A stretch of DNA of 64,000 nucleotides from Fredricksoniimonas sp964643325 (GCA_964643325.1 CAZXSE010000001.1:1-64000), one strand, 5' to 3'; shown: positions 1 to 8,741, counted from the stretch's first letter. Numbers and translations: made by a program. Notes: generated from the sequence alone by a model not told the origin.

Positions 1-107
1 AGGAATTGACGCTGTTTCAATGGTATGTTATCCTCTTACCATATTATTATTCCTGCCATCACGCGCATGCGGGAACTAAAAAACCTTATTCCCCAAAGGG
101 TTACACC

Positions 108-2594
108 ATGGCCAAGATAAAGTTCCTTACCTGGGTAAAGCTCAACTGGCTCAAGTTCCTGCTGATCGGGCTGGCGGCCGCGTTCGTGATCACGGTGGTC
201 TCGCTCCTTACCTCGGGCTTTGCCAGCTTTACTTCCCTTGAATCGTTCTCGCGCAAACAGATGACCGCGCAGATGGGCATGTACCTTTTCATGGGCATCG
301 TGCAGGGCGTCATTTTTGTGGCCATGTACGGGGTGCTGTATTATTTCATGTTCATGGGCGGCGGCATGGCCAAGTTCCTCGGCAGCGACACGGCCACCCA
401 CGCGAAAGCCAATGTTAAATGGGACGAGGTCATCGGCATGGAACAGGCCAAGAAAGAGGCCTGGGAGATCGTGCAGTTCCTCAAGGACAGAAAGCTGTTG
501 AAGGTCATCGGCGGCAACATCATCAAGGGAACGCTGCTCGTCGGCTCCCCGGGCTGCGGCAAGACATACCTGGCCAAAGCCATTGCCACCGAGGCCGGTC
601 TGCCCTTTCTCTCCGCCGTGGGCAGTGAATTCGTGGCCATGTTCGTGGGGCTCGGCGCCTCGCGTATGAAATCCCTTTTTAAAGAAGCGCGCAAATTCGC
701 CAAGCTCGAGGGCGGCTGCATCATCTTTATCGACGAGATCGACTCCTTCGCGCGCCCCCGCACCGGGGATTCGCCGGGCAACATCGGCGCGCAGAGCGAC
801 CATAACGCCACCATCAACCAGTTCCTGACCGAGCTCGACGGCTTGCGCCAGACCGAGAACAATATCGTGGTCATCGCGGCCACCAACGTGCCCGAAGAAG
901 AGCTCGACTCAGCCATCATGCGCTCGGGCCGTTTTGACCGCAAGATCGAGATCACCAAGCCCTCAGCGCGCGATCGCGAGGAACTGTTGAAGTTCTACCT
1001 GAAAAAGATCGCCGTATCCCCCGACGTGAACATCGAGGCCGTTGCCGACAAGATGAAGTGGTTCTCGCCGGCGGATATCAACAACATGGTGCGCGAGGCC
1101 GCCATCATCGCCATGCGCGACCGCCGCCCCGTCGCCACCCAGCAGGACCTGCAAAAGGCGCTCGATCGCGTCATGCATTCCATCGAAAAGACCGGCGGCG
1201 ACAAGATCCTCTCGGCGCGCGTCAATGTCAAATGGAACGACGTCATCGGCATGGAAAGCGCCAAGAAAGAGGCCGGCGAGATCGTCGAACTCCTCAAGGA
1301 CAGAAGCCGCCTGAAAGCCGTGGGCGGCAAAATGGTCAAGGGCGTGCTCCTCTTAGGGCCGCCGGGCTGCGGCAAGACCTATATCGCGAAAGCCATGGCC
1401 ACCGAAGCGGGGTATCCCTTCATCTCGGTCACGGGCAGCGAGTTCATCGAGATGTTCGTGGGCGTCGGGCCCAAACGCGTGCGCTCGCTGTTCAAGGAAG
1501 CGCGCGCCCTCGCCAAGGTCGAAGGCGGGTGCATCATCTTTGTGGACGAGATCGATTCTTTCGCCACGCCCCGCGGCATGGAGACCGGCGGCGGAGGCAT
1601 GACCGAACATAATAATACCGTCAACCAGTTCCTCACGGAGATGGACGGGCTCAAGCACGAGGACCAGAACATCATGATCCTGGCCGCGACCAACGTGGCC
1701 GAGAATCAGCTGGACAGTGCTCTGCTTCGCGCCGGGCGGTTCGAACGCAAGATCTATGTCACGCGCCCGAATCTTAAAGAGCGCGAACAGCTGTTCGATT
1801 TCTACCTGCAAAAGGTCACCATCGACGCGGATGTCAAATCCGACATGCTCGCCCGCAAGACCCTGTGGTTCTCGCCGGCGGATATCGACAACATGATCCG
1901 CGAGGCGGGACTGATCGCCCTGCGCAGCAAGCGCGATGTGATCTGTTTCAAGGACCTTTCGCAGGCGTATGACAGGATCCTCTACGGTGAGAAATCCAAC
2001 ACCATCCTCAACGATAAAGAAAAAGAATGGGTGGCCTATCACGAAGCGGGGCACGCCATCATCGGGTATCTCCTGCACCCGACGAATGATGTCATCAAGG
2101 CGACCATCATTCCCCACAAAGGCGCGCTGGGCTTTGTGGCGCCGCGCCCCAAAGAAGAGATCCATATCCATAACAAGGAATGGCTCCTGGCCAGCATCAA
2201 GGTGTCGCTCGCCAGTTACGCGGCCGAACGCATCAAGTTCGGCACCACCGGCAGCGGCGTGGGCGGCGGCAAAGGAAGCGACTTTGACAGCGCGGTCCAT
2301 ATCGCGCGCGAAATGGTGTGGAGCTACGGCATGGGCCGCTCGGGGATCCTGGGCGATCTGGCATCGCTGGGCGCCAACGCCATTTCAGAAAAGACCAAAG
2401 AAAAGCTCGACGATGACGTACAGGACATCCTGGCCTCGTGCCTGAAGGAAGACGCCGACATCCTGGGCGCCAACCGCGAACTGCTCGATACCTTCGCCAG
2501 GGAACTTTTCAACAAGGGCGAGCTTGAATACGACGAGATCCAGGCGATCTTTGACCGTTTCGGCATCAAGCCGCAAACGCGGAGCATTGCCTGA
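108..2594 (+). CDS. FtsH-like membrane protease with two tandem AAA domains
   Basis: This is a membrane-anchored ATP-dependent zinc protease of the FtsH family, 828 aa. The start is the ATG at 108, preceded by AAAGGG; the frame stays open upstream but that part looks non-coding. Two hydrophobic segments lie near residues 15-36 and 57-82. AAA module 1 has Walker A GSPGCGKT at 146-153, Walker B FIDE at 207-210 and a second region of homology with MRSGRFDR. AAA module 2 has Walker A GPPGCGKT at 417-424, Walker B FVDE at 478-481 and LRAGRFER. Both keep a FVG pore motif. The M41 peptidase follows, with HEAGH at 645-649 and a likely third zinc ligand at Asp725. Canonical FtsH has one AAA domain and about 610-650 residues. 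The modules repeat at a 271-residue period and are very similar, which points to internal duplication. The lipoprotein gene starts 1 bp downstream. Substrates are unknown. Confidence 0.9.
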   Translation: MAKIKFLTWVKLNWLKFLLIGLAAAFVITVVSLLTSGFASFTSLESFSRKQMTAQMGMYLFMGIVQGVIFVAMYGVLYYFMFMGGGMAKFLGSDTATHAKANVKWDEVIGMEQAKKEAWEIVQFLKDRKLLKVIGGNIIKGTLLVGSPGCGKTYLAKAIATEAGLPFLSAVGSEFVAMFVGLGASRMKSLFKEARKFAKLEGGCIIFIDEIDSFARPRTGDSPGNIGAQSDHNATINQFLTELDGLRQTENNIVVIAATNVPEEELDSAIMRSGRFDRKIEITKPSARDREELLKFYLKKIAVSPDVNIEAVADKMKWFSPADINNMVREAAIIAMRDRRPVATQQDLQKALDRVMHSIEKTGGDKILSARVNVKWNDVIGMESAKKEAGEIVELLKDRSRLKAVGGKMVKGVLLLGPPGCGKTYIAKAMATEAGYPFISVTGSEFIEMFVGVGPKRVRSLFKEARALAKVEGGCIIFVDEIDSFATPRGMETGGGGMTEHNNTVNQFLTEMDGLKHEDQNIMILAATNVAENQLDSALLRAGRFERKIYVTRPNLKEREQLFDFYLQKVTIDADVKSDMLARKTLWFSPADIDNMIREAGLIALRSKRDVICFKDLSQAYDRILYGEKSNTILNDKEKEWVAYHEAGHAIIGYLLHPTNDVIKATIIPHKGALGFVAPRPKEEIHIHNKEWLLASIKVSLASYAAERIKFGTTGSGVGGGKGSDFDSAVHIAREMVWSYGMGRSGILGDLASLGANAISEKTKEKLDDDVQDILASCLKEDADILGANRELLDTFARELFNKGELEYDEIQAIFDRFGIKPQTRSIA

Positions 2595-2595
2595 C

Positions 2596-3609
2596 ATGCG
2601 GATAACGCGCCTCTTTTTCATACTGACGCTCACTGCGGCTCTTCTGGCCCCGGGCTGCGCCTGGATGAAAGAGCGGACCTTTACCCCGTCGCAGGCCGAG
2701 ACCAAGCTGATCGACTTCTGCCTGAAAGAAGGGGCCCTTAGCGTTGTCACCCGCAACATGGGCAATACGCTGTGGATCTACGCCCCCATCGAAGAGCCCA
2801 TCTTCGAGATCAAGCCGTCACGCGACAAGGAAAAAGCCGAACGCAAGGTACAGCCCTTCTCCCTGCTGTCCCTGCAATCCGAATTCCTTGAAAAGAAGTT
2901 CCGCTTTGAATATGACGTCGTGCCAAAGGTCCTCTCGGGCGAAGCGCCCAGCTACGGGTCGGCCTACAACGAGACCTACACCAAGAAACGCCAGCTGATC
3001 TATCAGGCGCTCCAGGAATCCCTGTTCAACGCCAAGGATGCTCCGCCGGATATCATGCCGGAATTCATCGTCGTCATGATCGCGGATGTCACCAAAGGCC
3101 TGGCCACCAAAAGCGTCTTTTACCTCAAGGACCTCAAGCGCTATATTTCCGAGGCCCTGCCGCCGGATGAATATTACCTGCGGGAATTGAACGAGGTCGT
3201 AGGCAAGGAAGAACTCGCCGGCGACAAGCTCGGCAAGCACGCGCCCTACGCCGAGATCACCTGGGTCTGGTTCCTGACCGAACAGATCAAGAACCGTTTT
3301 CGCGCCAAGATCGCGGATACCAGGCTTCCCGACGATACAGATGCCGGCATCATCCTCGCGCGCGCCGCGGCGAACACGCTGCGCTTCTATCCTTTTGAAG
3401 AATACGACGGGGTCGTTCTCTATGATGTCAGGTCCAGGAAAGAACTCGCCCTGACCAAAGAAACGCTGGCCCCCTACACGGAAAAAGGCTACTGGGAAGA
3501 TAACGCGGGGAAAACAACGACCATCCGGTTCAAACTCCCCGAAGATCCTTCGTCAGGCGTTGCTGTGATGGATGTCATTACTGCAGAAGAAGAAAAGCCC
3601 GAAGAATAA
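2596..3609 (+). CDS. Lipoprotein of unknown function, cotranscribed with the FtsH-like gene
   Basis: Predicted 337-aa lipoprotein. The first 20 residues form a signal peptide ending LLAPG, followed by Cys21, which would be lipidated. The start is the ATG at 2596, one base after the stop of the FtsH-like gene, with GGAGC about 10 bases upstream inside that gene. The mature part is soluble, charged and without a family I recognise; it is rich in Lys, Glu and Tyr and ends in an acidic tail (EEEKPEE). Its tight coupling to a membrane protease suggests a partner, adaptor or substrate on the far side of the membrane, but that is inference from position only. It converges on purN across only 7 bp, with no terminator hairpin visible between them. 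Confidence 0.8.
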   Translation: MRITRLFFILTLTAALLAPGCAWMKERTFTPSQAETKLIDFCLKEGALSVVTRNMGNTLWIYAPIEEPIFEIKPSRDKEKAERKVQPFSLLSLQSEFLEKKFRFEYDVVPKVLSGEAPSYGSAYNETYTKKRQLIYQALQESLFNAKDAPPDIMPEFIVVMIADVTKGLATKSVFYLKDLKRYISEALPPDEYYLRELNEVVGKEELAGDKLGKHAPYAEITWVWFLTEQIKNRFRAKIADTRLPDDTDAGIILARAAANTLRFYPFEEYDGVVLYDVRSRKELALTKETLAPYTEKGYWEDNAGKTTTIRFKLPEDPSSGVAVMDVITAEEEKPEE

Positions 3610-3616
3610 TACCGTC

Positions 3617-4219
3617 CTACCCGACGCGCACCATCCGGCCCGACACCTTGATCCGCCCGCGCAGGAAAAGATCGATCACTTTCGGATAAATAACATGCTC
3701 GGCCTGATGGATACGGCCGGCCAATGACGCTTCCGTGTCGCGGACAAGAACCTCGACGGGGACTTGCGCAATAATGGCGCCATGATCGACCTCTTCATCC
3801 ACCAGATGCACGGTAACGCCCGTGACCTTGACGCCATAAGTAAGCGCGTCCTTGACGGCATGCGCGCCTTTGAACGACGGCAGGATCGCAGGATGGATAT
3901 TAATGATGCGGTTGCGGAACGCCTTGACGAACACGGGGCTTAAGATGCGCATGAACCCGGCGAGGACGATAAGGCCGACCTTGTCTTTCTTGAGCGCTTT
4001 CACGAGCGCCGCGTCAAACGCCCCGCGCGAAGCGAAATCCTGCGGATCAATGGCCAGGACGGTCTTAACGCCGGCCTTGCGCGCCCGCGTCAGGGCAAAG
4101 GCTTCCTGCCTGTCGGAGATGACCGTTGTCAGGCGCCCTTTGATCCGGCCTTTTTTCAGCGCATCAAGGATGGCCTGCAAATTACTCCCGTTGCCCGACG
4201 CAAGTACGGCGAAATTCAT
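3617..4219 (-). CDS. purN: Phosphoribosylglycinamide formyltransferase
   Basis: GART enzyme, 200 aa, transferring a formyl group from 10-formyltetrahydrofolate to GAR in purine synthesis in the cytoplasm. The phosphate-binding loop ASGNGSNLQAI lies at the N-terminus, the folate/catalytic signature NIHPAILPSF lies mid-protein, and the family motif TGVTVHLVDEEVDHG follows. Length matches the family (about 200). The ATG at 4219 is chosen because it overlaps the stop of the upstream transporter by 4 bp (ATGA) and is preceded by TGAGG. Translational coupling to that MFS gene is likely; I see no functional link between the two. Confidence 0.95.
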   Translation of the reverse strand: MNFAVLASGNGSNLQAILDALKKGRIKGRLTTVISDRQEAFALTRARKAGVKTVLAIDPQDFASRGAFDAALVKALKKDKVGLIVLAGFMRILSPVFVKAFRNRIINIHPAILPSFKGAHAVKDALTYGVKVTGVTVHLVDEEVDHGAIIAQVPVEVLVRDTEASLAGRIHQAEHVIYPKVIDLFLRGRIKVSGRMVRVG

Positions 4220-5478
4220 AATGTTTTCCTCACCTGATATCTCCATAAACCCCATATCCCCGCGCAACAAAATACGCCGCCAACGGCCGCAAGGATCCAC
4301 GCGTGCGGAACGAACTCGGAAAGTTTTGAACTGATGAGCATGGTAACAAGAAAGGCCAGATGGATCGCGAATTCCATAGTGCTAAAGACCTTGCCTTGCA
4401 TCTGTGTCGTGGCCGCCTGATGCACCACGGTATTGGCCGCGATCACGATCGGCCCGACGATCAACCCCAGCAGGATGGCCAGCGCCTGCGCAACCCAGAC
4501 ATTCCGGAACGCCTGCACGCCAAAGGCGAACGCCGCGACCATCAGCCCGCCCGCGATCAGGCAGGTAAAGATGGTCTCAACATGTTTTTTCTTATCGCCC
4601 CATTTGCCGTAAATGATGCTCCCCAGAAAAAGGCCGATGCCAAGCCCCACCGCCAGAAAGCCCAGATGCTTGGTAACACTGCCGAACGACGACTGGATAA
4701 AGACGATGATGACCACATAGATCGCGCCGATGGCCATGAACAAGAGCATCATCAGATTGATGATATAACGGATATCGCGGTTCGCGTTGATGTAGCGAAT
4801 GCCGTCCCAGATCTCATGCAGGACATTCTTGTAAACCGCGGCCATTTCCCTGCCCGTGGCCATGATCTCGTTGGGTTTAACATTGACCTTGATCCTCTCG
4901 CGCGTAATGAAAGAGACCAAAAGCGCGGAAATGAAAAAGGTGATCGCGTCGCACAAGAACCCGCCGCGCGCGCCGCCGTATTCGACGATCAGCCCGCCTA
5001 ACAGGACCCCGAGCACAAAAGCGATCATGCCCGTGACCGTTGCCAGCGAATTGGCCATCTGCAGCTGGTTCGCCTCGACGATCTCGGCAATGAGCGACAT
5101 CTTCGCGGGTACATAAAAACGGCTCAGGCAGAACGCCAAAAACACGATGATGTAGATCGGGACCATGGACTGCTGATAAATAAAAACAAAGGGAATGGTC
5201 AGGATCAGGCAGCCGCGGATGATGTCGCAGAAAAAGAGGGTCAGTTTGCGGTCCCAGCGGTCCACGTAAACGCCCGCGATGGGCCCGACGATAAAAACGG
5301 GGATGATCGTGAACGCCAGCAGTTTTGCCAGCTCCATGGTCGAGGCGGTGCCGAACTGGCGGCCGGCCACAAGACCGACGAGCGCCATCTGGTTGATGCG
5401 GTCGCCGAACTGGGAAACGAGCTGCGCCAGCCAGAAAAAGAAGAAGCTGCGGTTCTGAAAAGTCTTTCGGAAACTCAT
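4216..5478 (-). CDS. MFS transporter, EntS/MFS_3-like
   Basis: A 420-aa major facilitator protein with about 12 hydrophobic segments. The loop between helices 2 and 3 carries the MFS signature in the form GVYVDRWDRK (G-x3-D-R-x-x-R-K). The opening FRKTFQNRSFFFFWLAQLVS resembles the EntS/macrolide-efflux branch of the family, so an exporter is the best guess; the substrate cannot be read from sequence. It is the first gene of a two-gene unit with purN (4-bp overlap). Upstream lie two strong hairpins and tRNA-Thr on the same strand. Confidence 0.85.
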   Translation of the reverse strand: MSFRKTFQNRSFFFFWLAQLVSQFGDRINQMALVGLVAGRQFGTASTMELAKLLAFTIIPVFIVGPIAGVYVDRWDRKLTLFFCDIIRGCLILTIPFVFIYQQSMVPIYIIVFLAFCLSRFYVPAKMSLIAEIVEANQLQMANSLATVTGMIAFVLGVLLGGLIVEYGGARGGFLCDAITFFISALLVSFITRERIKVNVKPNEIMATGREMAAVYKNVLHEIWDGIRYINANRDIRYIINLMMLLFMAIGAIYVVIIVFIQSSFGSVTKHLGFLAVGLGIGLFLGSIIYGKWGDKKKHVETIFTCLIAGGLMVAAFAFGVQAFRNVWVAQALAILLGLIVGPIVIAANTVVHQAATTQMQGKVFSTMEFAIHLAFLVTMLISSKLSEFVPHAWILAAVGGVFCCAGIWGLWRYQVRKTL

Positions 5479-5560
5479 AATGCCGTATTATATCACTTCC
5501 GCCCAAGGCGGACAGGGGGAAACGGGGTTTTTGTTGAGCCCTGTGAAGGATCTTTCTTTG

Positions 5561-5586
5561 GCCCTGCCAAGAGTCCTTGGCAGGGC
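5561..5586. other. GC-rich perfect hairpin between MFS gene and tRNA-Thr
   Basis: Eleven-base arms (GCCCTGCCAAG and CTTGGCAGGGC) separated by AGTC. It lies downstream of the tRNA-Thr hairpin and upstream of the MFS gene on the minus strand. It could be a second terminator for the tRNA transcript; no clear T-run follows on either strand. Confidence 0.6.
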
Positions 5587-5689
5587 TTATATTCTTTCCC
5601 CAATAAATGGGGTAAAACAAAAAGAGAACATTCCTCCCTGACGGGAAAGAAATGTTCTCTTTTTGTTTTCCATGGAAAGAATATAAGCC
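5584..5689 (-). terminator. Long two-part palindrome ending inside the tRNA-Thr 3' end
   Basis: The outer arms are 16 bp and perfect (5584-5599 with 5674-5689). The inner arms are 19 bp and perfect (5614-5632 with 5651-5669, AAAACAAAAAGAGAACATT). The outer right arm covers the discriminator and last three acceptor bases of tRNA-Thr. Read from the minus strand, the inner stem ends in a T-rich arm, so termination of the tRNA transcript is the likely role, but the size is well beyond an ordinary terminator. Confidence 0.75.
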
Positions 5690-5758
5690 GACGAGTGGGA
5701 TCGAACCACCGACCTGCGCATTACGAATGCGCTGCTCTACCAGCTGAGCTACATCGGC
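5686..5758 (-). tRNA. tRNA-Thr (anticodon CGT)
   Basis: A 73-nt cloverleaf on the minus strand. The acceptor stem is GCCGATG with CGTCGGC, the D arm is GCTCAGCTGGTAGAGC, the anticodon loop is TTCGTAA with anticodon CGT (reads ACG), and the T loop is TTCGATC. The discriminator is T. CCA is not encoded. The 11 nt immediately upstream are identical to those upstream of tRNA-Phe at 9783-9855. Confidence 0.95.
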
Positions 5759-5769
5759 GAAGTGTCGTT
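5759..5769 (-). promoter_or_regulatory. Shared tRNA leader element AACGACACTTC (second copy)
   Basis: Directly 5' of tRNA-Thr and identical over 11 bases to the element 5' of tRNA-Phe. Here it also pairs with GTGTCGTT about 20 nt further upstream in the transcript (5785-5798), so the leader can fold. Confidence 0.6.
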
Positions 5770-6028
5770 TCTGCTATTCCATGTCAGGAAAACGACACGG
5801 AGCCCCGCGAGCCGAAATGTCCTGGCGAGCGGGGCAAAAAATAACAATAGTAAAAGAACAACCACCCTCATTCAGAGAGGCTTTTTATACCAAACTTCCC
5901 GGAAAATGTAAAGAACGAATAAGTTAAAGAGAGGCGCGCCTGTTCCATAGCGCGCGATCAGCAATTAAGTGTGTGTCCCCCATTAAAAAAAACTACCTTT
6001 ATATTCAAAATATGATAAAATTTCCGCC

Positions 6029-6052
6029 GTAAATATTATTGGGAATATTTAC
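6029..6052. promoter_or_regulatory. Perfect inverted repeat upstream of hss, possible operator or 5'-UTR hairpin
   Basis: The arms are GTAAATATT (6029-6037) and AATATTTAC (6044-6052), separated by 6 bp. The repeat lies 41 bp before the hss start and just downstream of an AT-rich -10-like stretch. Position fits an operator or transcript hairpin controlling polyamine synthesis; no regulator is identified. Confidence 0.45.
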
Positions 6053-6093
6053 AAAATATTCACCATCAAGAACCATCAGGAGGTGCCTCGATC

Positions 6094-7539
6094 ATGATCA
6101 AGTTCAACAAGAAAGTCCTCATCATCGGCTACGGTTCCGTATCGCGCTGCACCTTGCCGATCTTGCTGAAACTCGTCGGGATGCCGATGAAGAACATCAC
6201 GATCATTGACTTCGAGGATAAGGCCGGCGAACTGAAAAAGTTCACCTCCCAAGGCATCAAATACTTCAGGCAGAAGATCACCCCGCAGAACATGGACAAG
6301 ATCCTCTCCCAGCATTTGGAAGAAGGCGGACTCCTGATCGACCTTGCCTGGAACATCGACTGCTGCGAGATCGTTCAGTGGTGCCATGATCATGAAGTCC
6401 TTTACGTCAACACCTCCGTCGAAGTTTGGGATTCGTTCGAAGAAAGATTCACCGCAACGCCCTACGAAAAATCCCTGTACGCCAGGCAGATGAAACTGCG
6501 GGCGCTGACAAAGGGCTGGAAGAACGCGACCACCTTTGTGGTGGATCACGGCGCCAACCCGGGGCTGATCTCGCATTTTGCCAAACAGGGCGCGATCGAC
6601 ATTGCCAACAAATTGATCAAAGAGAACAAGGCCAAAAGCCCCGCCAAACTCGAAAAGCTCATCGACCAGCGGGATTTCGCGGGCCTTGGCAATGAGCTAG
6701 GCATCAAGGTCATCCACTGCTCAGAGCGCGACACCCAGATCACCGACAAACCCAAACAGGTCGATGAATTCGTCGGGACCTGGAGCATCGAAGGGCTTCG
6801 CGAAGAAGGCACCGCGCCCGCTGAAATGGGCTGGGGCACGCACGAGAAAACATTACCGGCTTTGACGCACCTGCCCAAGGTCGGCCCGAAGAACCAGATC
6901 TTCCTGGCGCAAATGGGCATGAACACCTGGGTCCGCTCCTATGTCCCCGGCTACGAGATCATCGGCATGGTGATCCGCCACGGCGAGGCGTTCGGCATTT
7001 CCGACAAATGGACCCTGCGCAAGAACGGCAAGGCCGTTTACAGGCCCACCGTCCATTATGCCTATCAACCCTGCGACGACACCATCATGTCCCTGCATGA
7101 ATTGCGGGGCAACAATTACGAGATGCAGTCGAAGTTAAGGATCCTGCAGGACCACGAGATCGTCTCCGGCAAGGACATCCTGGGCGCGCTTTTGATGGGG
7201 CACAACTACAAATCCTGGTGGACCGGCAGCATCCTCTCCATCGAGGAAGCACGCAAGCTCGCCCCCGGACAGAACGCCACGACCATCCAGGTCGCGCTGG
7301 GCATTATCACGGCCGCGATGTGGATGATCGAGAACCCGAAAAAAGGCTTTTGCCTGCCGGATGATCTGCCGCACGATTTCGTGCTGAAGATCGCCAAGCC
7401 TTACCTCGGAAAATTCGTTTCCCAGGCCTATGACTGGACGCCGCTCAAAAACAGGCAGACCTATTTCAAAGAAAATCCAGCCAACAGGCTTGACCATAAA
7501 GATCCATGGCAGTTCAAAAACTTCGCGTTCATTGCGTAA
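6094..7539 (+). CDS. hss: Homospermidine synthase
   Basis: A 481-aa enzyme of the bacterial homospermidine synthase family (saccharopine-dehydrogenase-like fold). It uses NAD as a prosthetic group to join two putrescines, or spermidine plus putrescine, into sym-homospermidine in the cytoplasm. Residues 8-17 hold the dinucleotide-binding strand-loop (VLIIGYGSVS). The conserved NTSVEVWDS and VVDHGANPGL motifs follow, and the length equals the family norm of about 480. AGGAGG sits 10 bases before the ATG, a strong ribosome binding site that fixes the start. The ornithine decarboxylase-like gene begins 12 bp after the stop, supplying putrescine, so the pair forms a two-step polyamine operon. Confidence 0.92.
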   Translation: MIKFNKKVLIIGYGSVSRCTLPILLKLVGMPMKNITIIDFEDKAGELKKFTSQGIKYFRQKITPQNMDKILSQHLEEGGLLIDLAWNIDCCEIVQWCHDHEVLYVNTSVEVWDSFEERFTATPYEKSLYARQMKLRALTKGWKNATTFVVDHGANPGLISHFAKQGAIDIANKLIKENKAKSPAKLEKLIDQRDFAGLGNELGIKVIHCSERDTQITDKPKQVDEFVGTWSIEGLREEGTAPAEMGWGTHEKTLPALTHLPKVGPKNQIFLAQMGMNTWVRSYVPGYEIIGMVIRHGEAFGISDKWTLRKNGKAVYRPTVHYAYQPCDDTIMSLHELRGNNYEMQSKLRILQDHEIVSGKDILGALLMGHNYKSWWTGSILSIEEARKLAPGQNATTIQVALGIITAAMWMIENPKKGFCLPDDLPHDFVLKIAKPYLGKFVSQAYDWTPLKNRQTYFKENPANRLDHKDPWQFKNFAFIA

Positions 7540-7551
7540 GGACACAACATC

Positions 7552-8733
7552 ATGGCAGAAAAAACAACCAAGAACACAGATTACAGGCTCTCCGAGGAAG
7601 AAAAGGTCCTCATGCAGGAACTTGCCAAAAAACACGGTACGCCGATCTTTGTCATCGACCATGAAAAGATCCGGCAGAATTACCGCGAGTTCAAGGAGCA
7701 TCTGCCCCGGGTGCAGGCCTATTACGCCGTGAAAGCGAACTCGAACCCCGAGATCGTAAAGACCCTTTACGAGATGGGCGCGAGCTTTGACGTGGCGTCC
7801 ATGCCGGAATTCATGCTGGTGCACGAGAACATCAAGCACCTCCCCGACAAGGAACGGCAGGATTTCATCTGGGACAAGATCATCTACGCCAACACGATCA
7901 AGCCCGTCGAGACACTCGAAGCGTTAGACCAGTACAAGCCGTTGGTCACCTATGACAACAGCGAAGAACTTAAAAAGATCAAGCAGCACGCCCCGCAGGC
8001 CGGTTTAGTCCTTCGGATCAAGGTCCCCAATACCGGCTCTATGGTCGAGCTGTCCTCAAAATTCGGGGCCTCCCCGGGCGAAGCGGTTGACCTGATCGAA
8101 GAAGCGTTCAATATGGACCTGATCGTCGAGGGCTTAAGCTTTCATGTGGGCAGTCAGTGCACCAACTTCAACAATTACGTCCAGGCCCTGCAGCTCTCCT
8201 CCAACATCATCAAGGAAGTTGCGTCACGATTGAACAAACAGTTGATCATCATTGATATCGGCGGTGGCTTCCCGGTGCGCTACGACGGCAAGGTCAAGGC
8301 GCTCAAGGTCCTTGCCAAGAAACTCAACGCCGAGATCGCGCGCCTGTTCCCGCCGGAGATGCACATCCTCTCGGAGCCGGGCCGCTTCATGGTCGCGGAC
8401 GCCTGCACGGTCGTGGCAAAAGTCGTGGGCAAGACCGTCAAGGACGGCAAGCCGTGCTATTACATCAATGACGGCGTTTACCACACCTTCTCGGGGCAGA
8501 TCTTCGACCATTGCAATTATCCGGTAAGGGCTTTCAAGGAGGGAGAGAAGCAGATATCGGCCGTATTCGGGCCAACCTGCGACGCGCTCGATACGATCAC
8601 ATTGTCCGCGGAACTTCCCGAACTGGACATTCATGATCTGGTGTACGCCGAGAACATCGGCGCGTATTCGCACGCTTCATCCACGTTCTTCAACGGGTTC
8701 CCGCCCGCGAAGATCGTTCATATCAACAGATAA
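7552..8733 (+). CDS. Ornithine decarboxylase-like PLP enzyme, alanine-racemase fold
   Basis: A 393-aa group IV decarboxylase. The PLP lysine is Lys61 in YYAVKAN. His198 (HVGSQ), the glycine loop at 237-239 (DIGGGF), Glu275 (EPGRF) and Tyr372 are the expected cofactor contacts. The active-site Cys343 lies in GPTCDALD, the form typical of ornithine/lysine decarboxylases rather than diaminopimelate decarboxylase. Next to homospermidine synthase, ornithine to putrescine is the most economical reading; lysine to cadaverine or carboxynorspermidine decarboxylation remain possible. It is the last gene of the operon, ended by a strong terminator. Confidence 0.88.
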   Translation: MAEKTTKNTDYRLSEEEKVLMQELAKKHGTPIFVIDHEKIRQNYREFKEHLPRVQAYYAVKANSNPEIVKTLYEMGASFDVASMPEFMLVHENIKHLPDKERQDFIWDKIIYANTIKPVETLEALDQYKPLVTYDNSEELKKIKQHAPQAGLVLRIKVPNTGSMVELSSKFGASPGEAVDLIEEAFNMDLIVEGLSFHVGSQCTNFNNYVQALQLSSNIIKEVASRLNKQLIIIDIGGGFPVRYDGKVKALKVLAKKLNAEIARLFPPEMHILSEPGRFMVADACTVVAKVVGKTVKDGKPCYYINDGVYHTFSGQIFDHCNYPVRAFKEGEKQISAVFGPTCDALDTITLSAELPELDIHDLVYAENIGAYSHASSTFFNGFPPAKIVHINR

Positions 8734-8741
8734 AAAAAATA

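Larger units (their letters stand above)
5759..6093. other. Intergenic region between tRNA-Thr and hss
   Basis: No gene is seen in these 335 bp. On the tRNA side there is an imperfect hairpin (5762-5773 with 5785-5798, GTGTCGTTTCTG) involving the tRNA leader, then a GC-rich inverted repeat around 5802-5836. On the hss side the DNA becomes AT-rich. TATGATAAAAT near 6011 is a plausible -10 region, but I could not fit a convincing -35. A 9-bp inverted repeat lies at 6029-6052. Confidence 0.6.

Noticed and set aside
6..107. N-terminal extension of the FtsH-like protein from an earlier ATG at 6
   Set aside because: The extra 34 residues lack a membrane helix or similarity and the ATG at 108 has the ribosome binding site and the normal FtsH-type N-terminus.
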